Notes: a model not told the origin generated them from the letters alone. Counted from the first letter of the stretch, positions 28,323 through 40,870 are shown. The stretch: 64,000 bases of DNA from Sulfurisphaera tokodaii str. 7 (GCF_000011205.1 NC_003106.2:2246001-2310000), one strand, 5' to 3'. Made by a program: numbers and translations.

Positions 28323-29328
28323 TTTTAACCAATCCCTCCTTTAAACTTGGAATTTGTAATCTACTTGTAAAAATTCCTTCCTCATTTTTTATAGCTACTG
28401 GCTTATTTCTCTTTATTTTCCCACTTTGAAGAAGGATAAGCTGTATAAGTGTGGGCGACTTGAGGTTGCTCTCTACTACATAATAGTTAGCTGTTTCACT
28501 TACATCTTTTATATAAAATCCTTTGCTTAACTCCTCTCTGAATTTATATATTAGCGTCTCAGCATAATTTGGGGAGATAACGAATTGGAATAGATCACCA
28601 TTACCTTTTACGTCAAGAAAGTAAATGAGTGCAAATGCTAATTCAAGCGAGTCATATTCTAGGTAATAGGCCCTTTTTGTTATTATTTGTTCTCTGCTAA
28701 ATTTTGGGTTTATTTTTAGTTCACTAGAGATTATTTTGTAAATAAGTGAATTTAATTTAGTTTCATCTATATCTTCTAGTTTATCTGTCTCTTGTATATT
28801 TATTTCCTTAAGCATTTTTATTGAATTTTCTCTATTCCCTGTAATATCTGGTATATACGGATCAAAGGACAACATTAGGGAAAAAAATAATGGAAGAGAT
28901 TTATAATTGGGTATTTTTAGATTTTCTTCTAGTATAACTCCTAATTTTATAAGATCATTAAGTATATCTATCTCAAAGTCCGAGTAATTCCTTCTTTCAA
29001 TAATTGTAGAAACCGTAATTCCAGATATAATAGGCAATATATCATCTATTGATAGAGGAAAAATTGAAACAAAGGAATTTAATCCTAGATAATAATGCTT
29101 TCCCTCAATACTAATAAATTTGCCACTGTTGTTCTTAATAAGCTGTATTTCGCAATCATCAGAAGAGAATGATATTGCGTTAACTTTTCCGTATTTGAAT
29201 GTAAGAAAAGAAAATATTAGATCTTCTGGTTTGAAAGACGCTTTGATACATGTCCATTCTTTAGCTAATATCTTTGAAGTCAGTTCCCTTAACTCTTCTT
29301 TATTAGGCTCCTTTAGGAAGTTTTCCAT
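28306..29328 (-). CDS. Unknown protein upstream of pcc1
   Basis: 340 residues, no transmembrane segment and no motif that I recognise. Alternating helices and strands, with an RxxYYxExxS-like segment near 215. In other archaea the gene just before pcc1 is often a DHH-family RecJ-like phosphoesterase; here no DHH or DxD motif is evident, so this could be a degenerate relative or an unrelated protein. It overlaps the flippase-like gene by 16 bases and pcc1 by 17. Confidence 0.6.
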   Translation of the reverse strand: MENFLKEPNKEELRELTSKILAKEWTCIKASFKPEDLIFSFLTFKYGKVNAISFSSDDCEIQLIKNNSGKFISIEGKHYYLGLNSFVSIFPLSIDDILPIISGITVSTIIERRNYSDFEIDILNDLIKLGVILEENLKIPNYKSLPLFFSLMLSFDPYIPDITGNRENSIKMLKEINIQETDKLEDIDETKLNSLIYKIISSELKINPKFSREQIITKRAYYLEYDSLELAFALIYFLDVKGNGDLFQFVISPNYAETLIYKFREELSKGFYIKDVSETANYYVVESNLKSPTLIQLILLQSGKIKRNKPVAIKNEEGIFTSRLQIPSLKEGLVKIEYNG

Positions 29329-30221
29329 ATTTCTTTCACTTCTTTTTTCAAAACCTCAAGTTTAATTTCTTTTATATAGATAAAACCAAAGGAATATGAA
29401 ACTAATTCAAGAATCCTAATTTGAATAACATAAATAGGTGGCAATATTGCAGAAAGAGCCAGCTCTGCTATTCCTGCTGCAGAAGGTATAGGTACTAGAG
29501 TTGCTACTAAATATGTCTGATTGACTAGGTAATCAAAAAGAAAATTCTTAAACAAAATATAAAATGGTAAAGATTGAATAAAATAACCTAATGCAGTTAA
29601 AAAAACAGAATAAGCAACAGTTTTCTTATTTTTGAGTTGTACTCTTAATACATCTTTTAGGTTTAAGTAACTTTCAGTTAAAGGTTTAAAAATCTTAAAA
29701 TTAAATAATTTTTGCTCTATTTTATTTAGTTTGCCTGAAGTGAAATAAGCATATCCTAGACCACTACTCCAACCAAGAATATTTGCTAAACTCACCAATA
29801 TAAGAATACTCTCTAGTGGGGTTAATTTGATCCAGAAGAGTAATAAGAATAGAACTGCACCTACATTTACATCATAAAAGGATTCATAAATAGCTAAAGT
29901 GAACGCTTTATCTAATTTTACATTTTTATGTACATAACTTATAGCTCTACTTAAATCTGGCCCAGCGGCTCCAGGTATTATGAGGCTTACAGCATTTCCA
30001 AGTAATCTAGCTTTAAATGCAGTATAATAATCTAAATTGGTTATTAATGAATCCCTATAAGAAACTACAAGAATTTGACCTATATAAGAAAGAAAAAATA
30101 ACAATACGAAAATACGATTAATCTCAATTATTGCATTTATTATATTTATACGAAAAATTATAGAATATATTAGTATAACTACAATTGGTATAATCGCTGA
30201 GAGTGCTAATTTTTTATCCAC
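29313..30221 (-). CDS. Flippase-like membrane protein (UPF0104/LPG-synthase TM type)
   Basis: 302 residues with about eight helices. RLLGNAVSLIIPGAAGPDLSRA (start about 70) matches the conserved loop of the lysylphosphatidylglycerol-synthase/flippase-like membrane family, as does AIYESFYDVNVGAVLFLL. Such proteins are thought to move lipid-linked groups. No soluble catalytic domain is fused. Six bases separate it from the E1-like gene. Confidence 0.75.
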   Translation of the reverse strand: MDKKLALSAIIPIVVILIYSIIFRINIINAIIEINRIFVLLFFLSYIGQILVVSYRDSLITNLDYYTAFKARLLGNAVSLIIPGAAGPDLSRAISYVHKNVKLDKAFTLAIYESFYDVNVGAVLFLLLFWIKLTPLESILILVSLANILGWSSGLGYAYFTSGKLNKIEQKLFNFKIFKPLTESYLNLKDVLRVQLKNKKTVAYSVFLTALGYFIQSLPFYILFKNFLFDYLVNQTYLVATLVPIPSAAGIAELALSAILPPIYVIQIRILELVSYSFGFIYIKEIKLEVLKKEVKEIWKTS

Positions 30222-30227
30222 AACAAA

Positions 30228-31091
30228 TTATCTAGATACTTTCTTAAAACATTTATCGCCATAACAAATAATAATTCCATCTTTATTTTTCTCTATGTGG
30301 AAGCCATTATTTGGGCCTTCTTTTTCAACCTTAACTATTCCACATGCTGGTTTCTTTTCTTTGCTATTCAAAAATCTAAATTCATGCAAACTGCAAGCTT
30401 GACACTTTTCGTTTCTTTCTATTTTAATCTTATCAAATCTCATATTTCTAAAATCAAAATAATATAAGTTGTTATCCTCTTCCCCTCTTAGATGATTTAA
30501 CATAAGTTGAACTTGTAAACTAGCTGTTGTAGTTACAATCGTATCTAAAGTACCTATAGTTTCACAAACATTCTCTTCTTCTCCCTCATAATTTAAGAAA
30601 CAAGATAGGCACGCATTTTTATATGGCAAAACAAGTTTCACAGAAGAGTATTCTCCCATAACACCCCCATATATTAACGGTATAGAATGCTTTACACATG
30701 CGTCATTTAAAAGTAATCTAAAATATAAGTTATCTAGAGCATCAAATACATAATGTGAATCCTTCACTAATTCTTCTACGTTTGTTTCATCTATTATATC
30801 AGTTATAGCTTCTATTTCTACTTCGTTATTAATTTCTTTAGCTCTTTCTTTACAAACCAATGCCTTTGGTTTTCCAACATCTTTTTCCGTAAATAAGAGA
30901 GTTCTATGTAAATTACTAATTTCTACTATATCGGCATCTATGACTTTTATATATCCAACACCTATCCTAGTTAGTAGTTCTACTAAAGTAGACCCAAGTG
31001 CCCCACAACCTACAACGGTAACTTTCAATTCTTTTAACTTCTGTTGTAATTCAAGACCTAATACTAATAACTGCCTTGAATATCTTTCCAT
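30228..31091 (-). CDS. E1-like (ThiF/MoeB/UbaA) adenylyltransferase
   Basis: 287 residues. YSRQ at the N-terminus, ATP-binding VVGCGALGS (about 26-34), DADIVEISNLHR with the conserved Asp and Arg, and two CxxC pairs (CLSC and CQAC) binding zinc. A Cys in ENVCETIGTL is at the position of the family's catalytic cysteine. Such enzymes adenylate ubiquitin-like SAMP/MoaD/ThiS proteins for conjugation or sulfur transfer. An extra C-terminal segment of about 40 residues carries CYGDKC. It shares a promoter region with the divergent aromatic operon. Confidence 0.85.
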   Translation of the reverse strand: MERYSRQLLVLGLELQQKLKELKVTVVGCGALGSTLVELLTRIGVGYIKVIDADIVEISNLHRTLLFTEKDVGKPKALVCKERAKEINNEVEIEAITDIIDETNVEELVKDSHYVFDALDNLYFRLLLNDACVKHSIPLIYGGVMGEYSSVKLVLPYKNACLSCFLNYEGEEENVCETIGTLDTIVTTTASLQVQLMLNHLRGEEDNNLYYFDFRNMRFDKIKIERNEKCQACSLHEFRFLNSKEKKPACGIVKVEKEGPNNGFHIEKNKDGIIICYGDKCFKKVSR

Positions 31092-31110
31092 ATACTATAC
31101 TTCAAAAAAA

Positions 31111-31119
31111 CTTATAATT
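31111..31119 (+). promoter_or_regulatory. TATA-like box of the aromatic operon
   Basis: CTTATAATT about 45 bases before the first transketolase ATG, leaving a short GC-rich leader (CCGCGGGGGC, 31136-31145). The same AT-rich stretch could serve the divergent E1-like gene. Confidence 0.4.
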
Positions 31120-31159
31120 AAGAATTGTTTATTATCCGCGGGGGCTTGGTTTTGCACCA

Positions 31160-31981
31160 ATGGAAGGAGGGAGACGTGATGGAATTCCAATATCAATAGA
31201 GGAGCTAAATAAGTTAAAGAATATTGCTGAAAGAGCAAGAAGAAATGTAGTAAAGATGCTATTTTATGATCAAACAATCCATGTTGGTTCATCGCTTAGT
31301 AGTATAGAGATATTAACTACATTATTGTTTAGATATATAAGGGAAGGAAAGGATCCTATAAATAGGGATTGGTTAATACTAAGTAAAGGGCATGCAGCAC
31401 CCGCATTATATGCTATTTTGGTAGAAAAAGGGTATATTAATGAAGATGAATTATGGAAAATCCAGGATATCTCTGGCCTATTACAAGGACATCCAGAAAT
31501 TCATATACCTGGTATTGATATGTCTACCGGAAGTTTAGGACAAGGTTTAAGTTTCGGTATAGGTGTTGCCCAAGGAATAAAAATGAGAGGAGGAAATGGA
31601 AGAGTATTTGTAATAATGGGAGACGGAGAGCAAGATGAGGGTGAAGTTTGGGAAGCTATGACTCATGCAGTTACTAGAAAATTAGATAATATTATTGCAT
31701 TCATAGAAATGAACGGTTTTCAGTTAGATGCTGCAACATCTGAAGTAAAACCAAAAGATTTCTTACCAGATGTATGGAAGGCTGTTGGTTGGAAAACGTT
31801 AAGTTGTGATGGTCATGATTTTATAAGTTTAATAAATACAATCGAGGAAGCATTAAAGGCAAAGGCTCCGGTAGTTATTTTTGCTAAGACAAGAAGAGGT
31901 ATGGGATTCAAGGCGATAGAAAATACTGAAAAACAGAGGGCGAGTCCAGATGATGCAAAGAAGTACCTTACCAATGCGTGA
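31160..31981 (+). CDS. Transketolase, N-terminal (TPP-binding) subunit
   Basis: 273 residues. The split archaeal type, holding the thiamine-diphosphate domain: [11 protein letters not shown] (about 74-84), [13 protein letters not shown], and [13 protein letters not shown] (about 154-166), the GDG...N-like cofactor/metal motif. It forms erythrose-4-phosphate, a precursor of DAHP, which explains its place at the head of the aromatic operon. GGAGGG lies inside the start region just after the ATG. Confidence 0.93.
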   Translation: MEGGRRDGIPISIEELNKLKNIAERARRNVVKMLFYDQTIHVGSSLSSIEILTTLLFRYIREGKDPINRDWLILSKGHAAPALYAILVEKGYINEDELWKIQDISGLLQGHPEIHIPGIDMSTGSLGQGLSFGIGVAQGIKMRGGNGRVFVIMGDGEQDEGEVWEAMTHAVTRKLDNIIAFIEMNGFQLDAATSEVKPKDFLPDVWKAVGWKTLSCDGHDFISLINTIEEALKAKAPVVIFAKTRRGMGFKAIENTEKQRASPDDAKKYLTNA

Positions 31982-32891
31982 TACTTTCGGTAGATTATTA
32001 GCTGAATTGGGAGAGAAAAATAAAGATATAATAGTTATTACTGCAGATGTTGGAAACTCTACTAGAGCTATGTACTTTAGGGAGAAATTCCCAGACAGAT
32101 ATTTTAATGTAGGTATTTCTGAGCAGGATATGGTTAATTTTGCTGCGGGCTTATCGGTTACTGGTTTTAAACCGATAGTCGTTGGGTTTGCAATGTTTGT
32201 AATGAGAGCATGGGAGCAAATAAGAAACTCTATTGCTAGAATGAATTTAGATGTAAAAATAATGGTTACTCATTCTGGATATAGTGATAGTGGTGATGGT
32301 TCTAGTCATCAAGCCTTAGAGGATATAGCTTTAATGAGAGTGTTACCAAATATGAAAGTAATTATTCCAGCTGATTCGGAGGATGTAAAAAGGTCTTTAC
32401 CAGTAGTAGTTAATGAACTTAGAGGTCCATTATATTATAGAATGGGAAGGGATTATACGCCAGTAATTACAGAAGGATTAGATTATGACTTTAAATTGGG
32501 CAAAGCTTACGTGTTAAGAGATGGAGAAGATTTAGCAATTATGGGTGCTGGAGTTGTTCTAGCTGATGCCTTAAAAGCTGCTGAGGAATTAGAAAAGATG
32601 GGTATAAGTGCTGCCGTTATAAACTTAATGAGTATAAAGCCTATTGACGAAGATTTAATAGAATATTATGCGAGAAAAACCGGGAGAATAATTACAATAG
32701 AAGAGCATTCTATATACGGTGGTATAGGTTCAGCTGTAGCTGAAGTTGTAGTAAAGAAGTATCCAGTACCAATGAGATTCATTGGTGCTATTACCTTTGG
32801 AAGATCTGCTAGGAGCGAGAGAGATTTACTTGATTTCTATGGTATAAATTATAAGTCTATCTTAAATGCGGTTATGGAATTAGTGAAGTGA
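31974..32891 (+). CDS. Transketolase, C-terminal subunit
   Basis: 305 residues from ATG at 31974 (MRDTFGRLL), overlapping the N subunit by 8 bases; the frame is open from 31950. Pyrimidine-binding domain with [17 protein letters not shown] (the catalytic Glu that activates TPP) and the C-terminal domain with [14 protein letters not shown]. It completes the enzyme with the preceding gene. Confidence 0.93.
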   Translation: MRDTFGRLLAELGEKNKDIIVITADVGNSTRAMYFREKFPDRYFNVGISEQDMVNFAAGLSVTGFKPIVVGFAMFVMRAWEQIRNSIARMNLDVKIMVTHSGYSDSGDGSSHQALEDIALMRVLPNMKVIIPADSEDVKRSLPVVVNELRGPLYYRMGRDYTPVITEGLDYDFKLGKAYVLRDGEDLAIMGAGVVLADALKAAEELEKMGISAAVINLMSIKPIDEDLIEYYARKTGRIITIEEHSIYGGIGSAVAEVVVKKYPVPMRFIGAITFGRSARSERDLLDFYGINYKSILNAVMELVK

Positions 32892-33917
32892 ATGAGTGCT
32901 GAAATTGATGAATTACGAAAAGAAATAGAAGCTATAGATAAACAAATATTAGAATTATTATCAAGAAGATTAAAAATTTCTGCTAAAATAGGAGAGATTA
33001 AGAGTAGAATAGGCAAAGATGTTACAGATGAGAAAAGAGAGCAGAAAGTCAGAGAGTATTGGTACAATTACGCTAGAAATTTAGGAATTCCAGATTCTAT
33101 GGTAGAGAGTATTTTACCTATTTTATTTTCTTATTCAAAGATGGTTCAAATCAACCCTGGAAAAAAGAAAAACATTACAGTTATTGGATATGGTGGAATG
33201 GCAAGATCACTAATTTCTTTGTTCTCGTTAGTTGGTCATAATGTGGTCGTAACTGGTAGAAACAAAGAGAAAGCTGAAAGATTAGCTTCTGAATTTAAAG
33301 TAGTTTATATGGACTTAGATTCTGCCTTAAATTGGGGAGAGTACATAATTTTAGCCCTTTCTCCTTCTTCTTTTGATTACATTCTAAGAATTTCACCTAA
33401 ATTCACAAGTAAAGTAGTAATGGATATTTTTTCTTCTAAAAATGAGATTTTTAAGGAATTAGAAAAATTATCTGAAATTTATTCTTTTAATTATATCTCT
33501 ACTCATCCACTATTTGGTCCTATAACTTATCCAGTAGGAGAAAGAATAGTGATTATTCCTTCAAAAACATCCAAAAATGTTAATGAAATAGTAAACTTCT
33601 GGAGAGAATGTGGACTAAATACAACTGTTTCCACAGTTGAAGAACATGAAAAAGCCATGGCTATAGTACAAGTTTTAGCTCATTTTTACATTTTAGGTTT
33701 ACACAGGAGCATAGATGAATTAAGAAAGGAGTTAGGTATAGAAAATCTTTCCAATTTTTATACGACCAATTTTAAAGAATTAAATAAAATTATAGAAAAA
33801 GTAAGCAACATTCTTCCAGTAATTTTAGAAATACAAAAATCAAACCCTTATGCTTATAAAGTTAGAGATATAGGAGTAAACGAATTACAAAAAATAAAAG
33901 AAGAATTGGGTGGTTAA
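32892..33917 (+). CDS. tyrA: Chorismate mutase-prephenate dehydrogenase fusion
   Basis: 341 residues. Residues 1-85 are an AroQ-type chorismate mutase helix bundle (IDELRKEIEAIDKQILELLSRR; conserved Arg/Lys). From about 95 a Rossmann domain (ITVIGYGGMARSL) and the THPLFGP motif (about 214) identify prephenate dehydrogenase. It converts chorismate to prephenate and 4-hydroxyphenylpyruvate on the way to tyrosine. TGAATG junction with transketolase. Confidence 0.9.
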   Translation: MSAEIDELRKEIEAIDKQILELLSRRLKISAKIGEIKSRIGKDVTDEKREQKVREYWYNYARNLGIPDSMVESILPILFSYSKMVQINPGKKKNITVIGYGGMARSLISLFSLVGHNVVVTGRNKEKAERLASEFKVVYMDLDSALNWGEYIILALSPSSFDYILRISPKFTSKVVMDIFSSKNEIFKELEKLSEIYSFNYISTHPLFGPITYPVGERIVIIPSKTSKNVNEIVNFWRECGLNTTVSTVEEHEKAMAIVQVLAHFYILGLHRSIDELRKELGIENLSNFYTTNFKELNKIIEKVSNILPVILEIQKSNPYAYKVRDIGVNELQKIKEELGG

Positions 33918-34906
<989 letters not shown>

Positions 34907-34910
<4 letters not shown>

Positions 34911-35965
34911 GGATAGTAAATGAGAATTTATGTAATAATGAGATTTCTATAGTAATTGGAAAAGGAGCCTTATCTGCATTAGAGGAATTAAAAGATAAGA
35001 AGGTTGCCCTTTTTTATTCACAAAAAATTGATCCCTCTAGAGTGAAGAGTCATCTGAAGAGTTTTATCGAAATACCAATTATTGACGGTGAAGGTGCTAA
35101 AGACATTCAATATGCATTAAAGCTTGTGAAACTTCTTTTTGAAAATGGCTTTGATAGAGGAGATTATGTTATTGCTTTAGGTGGTGGTACAGTAACAGAT
35201 GTGGTAGGTTTTGTTGCGTCTATCTATATGAGAGGGATAAATCTAATCAATATTCCAACTACTCTTCTAGGTATGGTAGATGCGGCTATTGGTGGAAAGA
35301 CCGGTGTAAATTTTGAAAATGTGAAAAATGTTTTAGGTACATTTTATCAGCCAACTATGATAATATCAGATTTAAATTTTTTAGAAACTCTTCCATTAGA
35401 AGAGATAAAGAAGGGCTTAGCTGAAGTTATTAAATATGGTTTAGTTCTAGATAAAGATCTATATGATTATCTGGCTATGAATAAAGAGAAGATTTTTGCT
35501 AAAGATGAAAGTGCATTAGAGGAAATTATATATAAATCAAGTGTAGATAAGTTTTCTGTAGTAAAGGCTGATGAAAGGGAGACAAAGGGTATTAGAATTG
35601 TATTAAATTTTGGTCACACAATAGGTCATGCTATAGAAGCAGGAAGCAACTTTACTGTACCGCATGGTTATGCTATATCTGTTGGCATGGTTTGCGAAGC
35701 TAAGATGGCCGAAGAAGTAGGGTATGCCGAAGAAGGAGTTGTAGAGGACGTTACATGGATATTGTCTCAATATGAATTACCTCTTACCGTGGACTCTCTT
35801 AATGCTAAGATTGATGTTAAGAAAGCTATTGATGCAATTACAAAGGATAAAAAAGTAAGAGGTGGATATGTAATGATGCCTTTTCCAACTAGGATAGGTG
35901 ATTGGAAAAGAGTAGATGTACCGATAGAAACTTTAAAGGGGTTTGCAGAGCAATGCTTGAGATAA
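34907..35965 (+). CDS. aroB: 3-dehydroquinate synthase
   Basis: 352 residues. NAD-binding [36 protein letters not shown], the zinc-ligand segments AEVIKYG and GHTIGHAIE, and [10 protein letters not shown] are all present. Converts DAHP to 3-dehydroquinate. ATGA overlap with the DAHP synthase gene. Confidence 0.96.
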
Positions 35966-36735
35966 ATTATGATACGAAACTTTTAGGTGTAGTTGGCGAA
36001 AATATATCATATACATTATCACCAGCGATACACAATTATTCTTTTCAAGAATTAGGTATTAATGCTGTTTATTTAGCATTTGATATAAAAAGTGATGAAT
36101 TTAAAGAAATATTCCCTGGGTTAGTCAAAATAGCATATGGTTTGAATATTACTATACCTTATAAGGAAATTGCAATAAAATATGTAGAAGCTCAGAGTGA
36201 AGCAAAAAGAATTGGTGCAATAAATACTATTTTTAATGGCAAAGGATATAACACAGATTATATTGCAATTAAGAGTTTGGTACAAGAGAGAATAGATAAA
36301 TTTGAAACGTGTACTATATTCGGTGCTGGTGGGGCAGCTAGGGCAGCTATTTTTGCTTTACATGATTTAGATTGCTCAATTAATGTTATAAATAGGAGTA
36401 AAGAGAAAGCTGAAAAATTAATAGAAGAAATGAGGAATAAAAATATAGAAATAAAAATTACATATAATTGCAAAAGTGATATAATAGTTAATTCGACTCC
36501 TAATCCAGATTTTGTTCCAGATGAGTGTGTTAATGGTAAATTAGTAATCGATTTTGTCTATAAACCAGTCATAACTTCATTGATCAAGAGGGCTCAGAAT
36601 AAGAATATAAAAACAATAAACGGTATCGAAATCCTTGTAAGGCAAGCAATGGAAGCTGAAAAAATTTGGTTTGGAAAATCATTAGAAGATGAAGAAGTGG
36701 TGAATTATCTTTATGCCAGGAAACTCATTTGGTGA
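35953..36735 (+). CDS. aroE: Shikimate dehydrogenase
   Basis: 260 residues from the ATG at 35953, overlapping aroB by 13 bases; the frame is open from 35902. Substrate motifs [11 protein letters not shown] and NITIPYKE (catalytic Lys), AINTIF and NTDY, then NADP fold [10 protein letters not shown] and NRSKEKA. Reduces 3-dehydroshikimate to shikimate. Confidence 0.95.
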   Translation: MLEINYDTKLLGVVGENISYTLSPAIHNYSFQELGINAVYLAFDIKSDEFKEIFPGLVKIAYGLNITIPYKEIAIKYVEAQSEAKRIGAINTIFNGKGYNTDYIAIKSLVQERIDKFETCTIFGAGGAARAAIFALHDLDCSINVINRSKEKAEKLIEEMRNKNIEIKITYNCKSDIIVNSTPNPDFVPDECVNGKLVIDFVYKPVITSLIKRAQNKNIKTINGIEILVRQAMEAEKIWFGKSLEDEEVVNYLYARKLIW

Positions 36736-37885
36736 ATTATTTAGAATAACAACTTTCGGAGAGAGTCATGGTCCTATGGTTGGTGTCGTGATAGATGGAG
36801 TACCAGCAGGATTACCAATAAAAAAAGAAGACATAGAATTTGAATTGTCCTTTAGGAGACCTGGTAGACAATTCGTTACTGGTAGAAGAGAAAAAGATGA
36901 ACCAGAAATTGTTAGTGGGGTTTATAACGGAAGAACAACAGGTGCTCCTATTACTATTTTGGTTAAAAATACTGATGTTATCTCATCCTTATATGAAGAA
37001 ATACATTACAAGCCTAGACCTGGTCACGCTGATCTCCCTTATATTATGAAATACGGGTTTGAAAATTGGGATTATAGAGGTGGTGGAAGGGCAAGTGCAA
37101 GAGAAACAGTTGGTAGGGTAGCTGCGTCTGCAATAGCAAAGAAGTTATTAATGTTAACTGATACATGGATTGCCGGGCATTTAAAAAGCCTAGGATATGT
37201 TGAACTGAATGAACCGGTAACTTTTGAAGAGGTTTTATGTTCAAAGTACAGTCCAGTTAGAGCTAGTAAGAAGTGGTTAGAGAAAAAATATGAAGAATTA
37301 GTAAAGCAAGCTACAGTAGAGGGTGATAGTTGGGGAGGAATAGCTGAAATAATAGTTAGAAATCCACCAATAGGCCTCGGAGAACCAGTATTTGATAAAC
37401 TTAAAGCTGATTTGGCTAAAGCTCTATTATCTATTCCAGCCGTAATGGGATTTGAATATGGGCTAGGATTCAATGCAGCGAAGATGAAAGGAAGTGAGGC
37501 AAATGATGAAATAGTAAAGAAAGGAGATAAATACAGATGGAAATTTAATAATTCTGGAGGTATTTTGGGAGGTTTATCTACTGGAGAGGATATACTGGTT
37601 CGTTGCGCATTTAAACCTACTAGTTCCATAAGAAAACCCCAGAAAACAATAGATTTAAGGACTGGAGAGGAGACTACGATTTCTGTGATTGGAAGACATG
37701 ACCCGGCTGTAGCCATTAGGGGTGTTTCCGTAGCTGAGGCAATGGTCTCTTTAGTTATTGTCGATCATGCAATGAGAGCGGGATATATTCCTACAGTTAG
37801 GATTTCAGATGATCAAATAAAAATAATAGAGGAAAGATGGAATAAGTATATTAGCTTATGCAAACCTACGCAGGTATCTCAGTAG
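36713..37885 (+). CDS. aroC: Chorismate synthase
   Basis: 390 residues. FMN-dependent trans-elimination of EPSP to chorismate. [32 protein letters not shown] and [12 protein letters not shown] mark the active site. Overlaps aroE by 23 bases and the shikimate kinase gene by 28. Confidence 0.97.
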   Translation: MPGNSFGELFRITTFGESHGPMVGVVIDGVPAGLPIKKEDIEFELSFRRPGRQFVTGRREKDEPEIVSGVYNGRTTGAPITILVKNTDVISSLYEEIHYKPRPGHADLPYIMKYGFENWDYRGGGRASARETVGRVAASAIAKKLLMLTDTWIAGHLKSLGYVELNEPVTFEEVLCSKYSPVRASKKWLEKKYEELVKQATVEGDSWGGIAEIIVRNPPIGLGEPVFDKLKADLAKALLSIPAVMGFEYGLGFNAAKMKGSEANDEIVKKGDKYRWKFNNSGGILGGLSTGEDILVRCAFKPTSSIRKPQKTIDLRTGEETTISVIGRHDPAVAIRGVSVAEAMVSLVIVDHAMRAGYIPTVRISDDQIKIIEERWNKYISLCKPTQVSQ

Positions 37886-38640
37886 TTAACGCTTTACCTA
37901 GCTGGTATGGTTCGTCAATGGCAGTAAATTTAACAGTTAGTGTAAGCATAAAAGAGGCAGAAAAATGCAAAAAGAATGATATACTTATAGATACTATTCT
38001 GAATTTCTTTCATGAAAAATATGGAATTCCATGCCTAGATATAAATGTAGAGTCACAAATACCAGAAAAAAGTGGTTTAAAAAGTAGTAGTGCTGTATCA
38101 ACTGCATTAATTGGTGAAATATCTAAAAAGTTCGGAATAGAGATTGATGTTCCTAAATATTCAGCTATTTTATCATTAAAAGCTGGTGTTTCATACACTG
38201 GGGCTTTAGATGACGCAACATCATCATATTATGGTGGTGTTAGTTTCACTTATAATAAAGAATTTAAAATAATAGATATAAAAGATCCTCCAGAATTATC
38301 TGCAATTATATTGCCTAGAGGGGGTAGAAATATTAAGATAGATCTACAGAATCTTAAAAAATATAGATTAATATTCGAAGAAATATTTAGAGTATCTAGA
38401 CAAAATATTGTTTTAGGCATGAAGTTAAATGGAATTCTTGTAGCAAATATTTTAGGTTATGATACAAATGAAATAGAAGTAGCACTTAAAAAAGGTGCTT
38501 TAGCGGCTGGAATAACTGGAAACGGTCCTTCAATATTTGCGGTAACAAAAATAGGTGAAGAAGGACCTATTGTAGACGCTTTATCAAAATTCGGAAACGT
38601 AATTGTAACGAGGTCTGTAGGGTATGTTAGTAGAGATTAA
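37858..38640 (+). CDS. aroK: Archaeal shikimate kinase (GHMP family)
   Basis: 260 residues. The archaeal, non-homologous shikimate kinase: GHMP motif [15 protein letters not shown] (about 64-78) for ATP, and [11 protein letters not shown] near the C-terminus. Neighbouring aro genes secure the specificity against homoserine or mevalonate kinase. Confidence 0.93.
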   Translation: MQTYAGISVVNALPSWYGSSMAVNLTVSVSIKEAEKCKKNDILIDTILNFFHEKYGIPCLDINVESQIPEKSGLKSSSAVSTALIGEISKKFGIEIDVPKYSAILSLKAGVSYTGALDDATSSYYGGVSFTYNKEFKIIDIKDPPELSAIILPRGGRNIKIDLQNLKKYRLIFEEIFRVSRQNIVLGMKLNGILVANILGYDTNEIEVALKKGALAAGITGNGPSIFAVTKIGEEGPIVDALSKFGNVIVTRSVGYVSRD

Positions 38641-39850
38641 TCCTTCAAAAATTTATGGGAAAGTTAAAGCCCCTCAGTCAAAAAGTTTTGGAATAAGACT
38701 AGTTCTATATTCATTATTAAAAGAAAGTAAGCTAGACAACTTAATACCTTCTGATGACGTTAATGTGGCTATTAATGTTGTTAAACAGCTAGGAGTTAGT
38801 GTTGAAGGCACTTACTTTAAGAGGGAAAAAGAGCTTGTAACCCCAAAATTTTTGTATTTCGGTGGTTCTGCAACGACATTAAGGATGAGTATACCAATAC
38901 TTTCTGTTTTAGGTGTGGATACAATAATCGATGGAGATGAAACTTTGAGAAAAAGACCATTAAATGCTATTATTAAGGCATTAGAGGGTAGTGTTTCTTT
39001 TTCTTCGTCATTACTTCCGACAAAAATTAGTGGAAAGCTTAAGGAGAATTTTGTACGAATAGAAGGTGGAGAAAGTAGTCAATACATATCTGGATTCATC
39101 TATGCTTTTTCATTAGTAGGTGGTGGAGAAATAGAAATAATTCCACCTATATCCTCTAAGAGTTATATTTATCTCACAATCGAATTATTAAATAGTCTAG
39201 GCGGAAATATAAAAATGAAAGGAAATAAAATATACGTTGAAAAGGGAGATTTCAAACCTTATATAGGTAAAGTTCCAGGAGATTATGCTTTAGCTTCATT
39301 TTATGCTTCCTCCAGTATAGTTTCAGGAGGGGAAATTGTAATCGAGGACGTTTATGAGTTACCTAATTTTGATGGAGATCATTCTATAGTTAATTTTTAT
39401 AAGATGATGGGGGCAGAATCTTATGTTAAAGATAATAAATGGATTGTAAAGAGTAGTGAAAAGCTAAACGGTATTGAGGTCAATGTTGATGATTATCCCG
39501 ATTTAGCTCCTTCTATTGCATCATTAGCTCCTTTTTCTTCTTCACCTACAATTATAAAGGGTATAAAGAGACTTAAGACAAAGGAAAGTAATAGAGTTGT
39601 AACTATTTCAGAAACATTATCAAAATTTGGAGTAAAGGTAGAATATGATGAGGACAAAATCGTTATTTATCCTTCTGAAGTTAAAGCTGGTCATGTAATT
39701 TGTCCTAATGATCATAGGATAGCAATGTTAGCATCAGTTTTATCTTTTAAGTCTGGTGGTACAATTGAAAAAGCAGAATGTGTAAATAAGAGCAATCCAA
39801 ATTTCTGGAAAGATTTAATTTCCTTAAATGGGAGAATAATAATAAGATGA
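38624..39850 (+). CDS. aroA: EPSP synthase (3-phosphoshikimate 1-carboxyvinyltransferase)
   Basis: 408 residues. [11 protein letters not shown] near the N-terminus, [33 protein letters not shown] with the catalytic Asp, [10 protein letters not shown] and NDHRIAM. Full two-domain enzyme joining shikimate-3-P and phosphoenolpyruvate. ATG lies 17 bases inside the kinase gene. Confidence 0.95.
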
Positions 39851-40497
39851 CTTTTGTTGTAGCATCTTTACCAATACGTAGTGAAAAGGATTTAGATAAA
39901 ATTCCGCGATTATTAGATGCTGATTTTGTTGAGCTAAGACTAGATTACTCCACTTCTCTTCCAGAAATACAAGTTATTGAGAAGTATAAAGATAGAATAA
40001 TTGTGACTATAAGAGATGTAGATGAAGGAGGAATAAACAAAATAGACCCAGAAATAAAAGCGGAGTATTTAATAGAATTAAATAAGAAAAATATACTATA
40101 TGATGTTGAGGCTAAATTCGCTAAAAAATATAATATTCCGACTAGTAATAAAATTGTTTCAATACATTATCTAGATAGGGTTCCTTCTTACTCAGAAGTT
40201 TTTGAGTCACTAAGAGACTTCATAAAAGAAAGTTTTCTGTTAAAAGTTGCTGTAATTGGAAAAGATGGATATAAAGAGCTTTTATCAAAACTTCTGGAAC
40301 TCGAGAAAATAGCTGTAATGCCTATTGGTGTTAATCCTTTAGAGAGAATAGCGTTTTCAATTTTGGGATCTAAACTGATTTATGGACATGCAGGCGAAGA
40401 AACAGCTAAGGGTCAATTTCATTATAAAGTTGCTAAGCAAATACTAGATTATTTAACTTCAATCTCTATTTCGTCTCCTTCAATTTTAACTGGATAA
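39847..40497 (+). CDS. aroD: 3-dehydroquinate dehydratase, type I
   Basis: 216 residues. Class I aldolase-fold enzyme: [25 protein letters not shown] and the Schiff-base lysine in LLKVAVIG. Converts 3-dehydroquinate to 3-dehydroshikimate. Last gene of the operon; its end overlaps the convergent Rieske gene by 49 bases. Confidence 0.94.
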
Positions 40498-40751
40498 AGT
40501 TTTATAGGATTTTTAGTTGCACCCTTTATAGCTCTTCCGTCTTTCAGAGAGAAATGAGTAAAATGGCACTGACATATAAGTTCTTCCCTTATTACTACAC
40601 CTACTTTTGATAAGTCGCATCCTAGATGCGGACATCTACTATCTAATGCATAGAAATTATTTCCACCTAAATATATTATTAGTATATCTTTACCATTAAT
40701 AATAATTTTCTTTTTCTCTCCAACTTTGAAATCAGATTTTTTTAATCTCAC
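40449..40751 (-). CDS. Rieske-type [2Fe-2S] ferredoxin
   Basis: 100 residues. Ligand motifs CPHLGC (Cys-x-His) and CQCHFTHF (Cys-x2-His), separated by about 18 residues, make a complete soluble Rieske centre. No membrane anchor, so a soluble ferredoxin rather than a bc1/b6f subunit. Partner oxygenase not present. Confidence 0.88.
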
Positions 40752-40822
40752 AAATTATGAATATAGTTTAAATCCTTTAACCCTAATTCTCTAAATTGTA
40801 GTAATATCCCTTTTAAGTTACT

Positions 40823-40870
40823 AAGTATTTATAATATTTCATCAACTTTCATATGCAAAGTATTTATAAT
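40823..40870. repeat. 13-bp direct repeat in the XPD-operon promoter region
   Basis: AAGTATTTATAAT occurs at 40823-40835 and 40858-40870. Each copy contains a TATA-like TTTATAAT. The second lies about 50 bases before the first gene's TTG start. Confidence 0.45.

Noticed and set aside
37072-37716. 214-codon open frame on the minus strand inside aroC
   Set aside because: Lies fully within a clearly identified gene, has no recognisable motif and is a codon-bias shadow.
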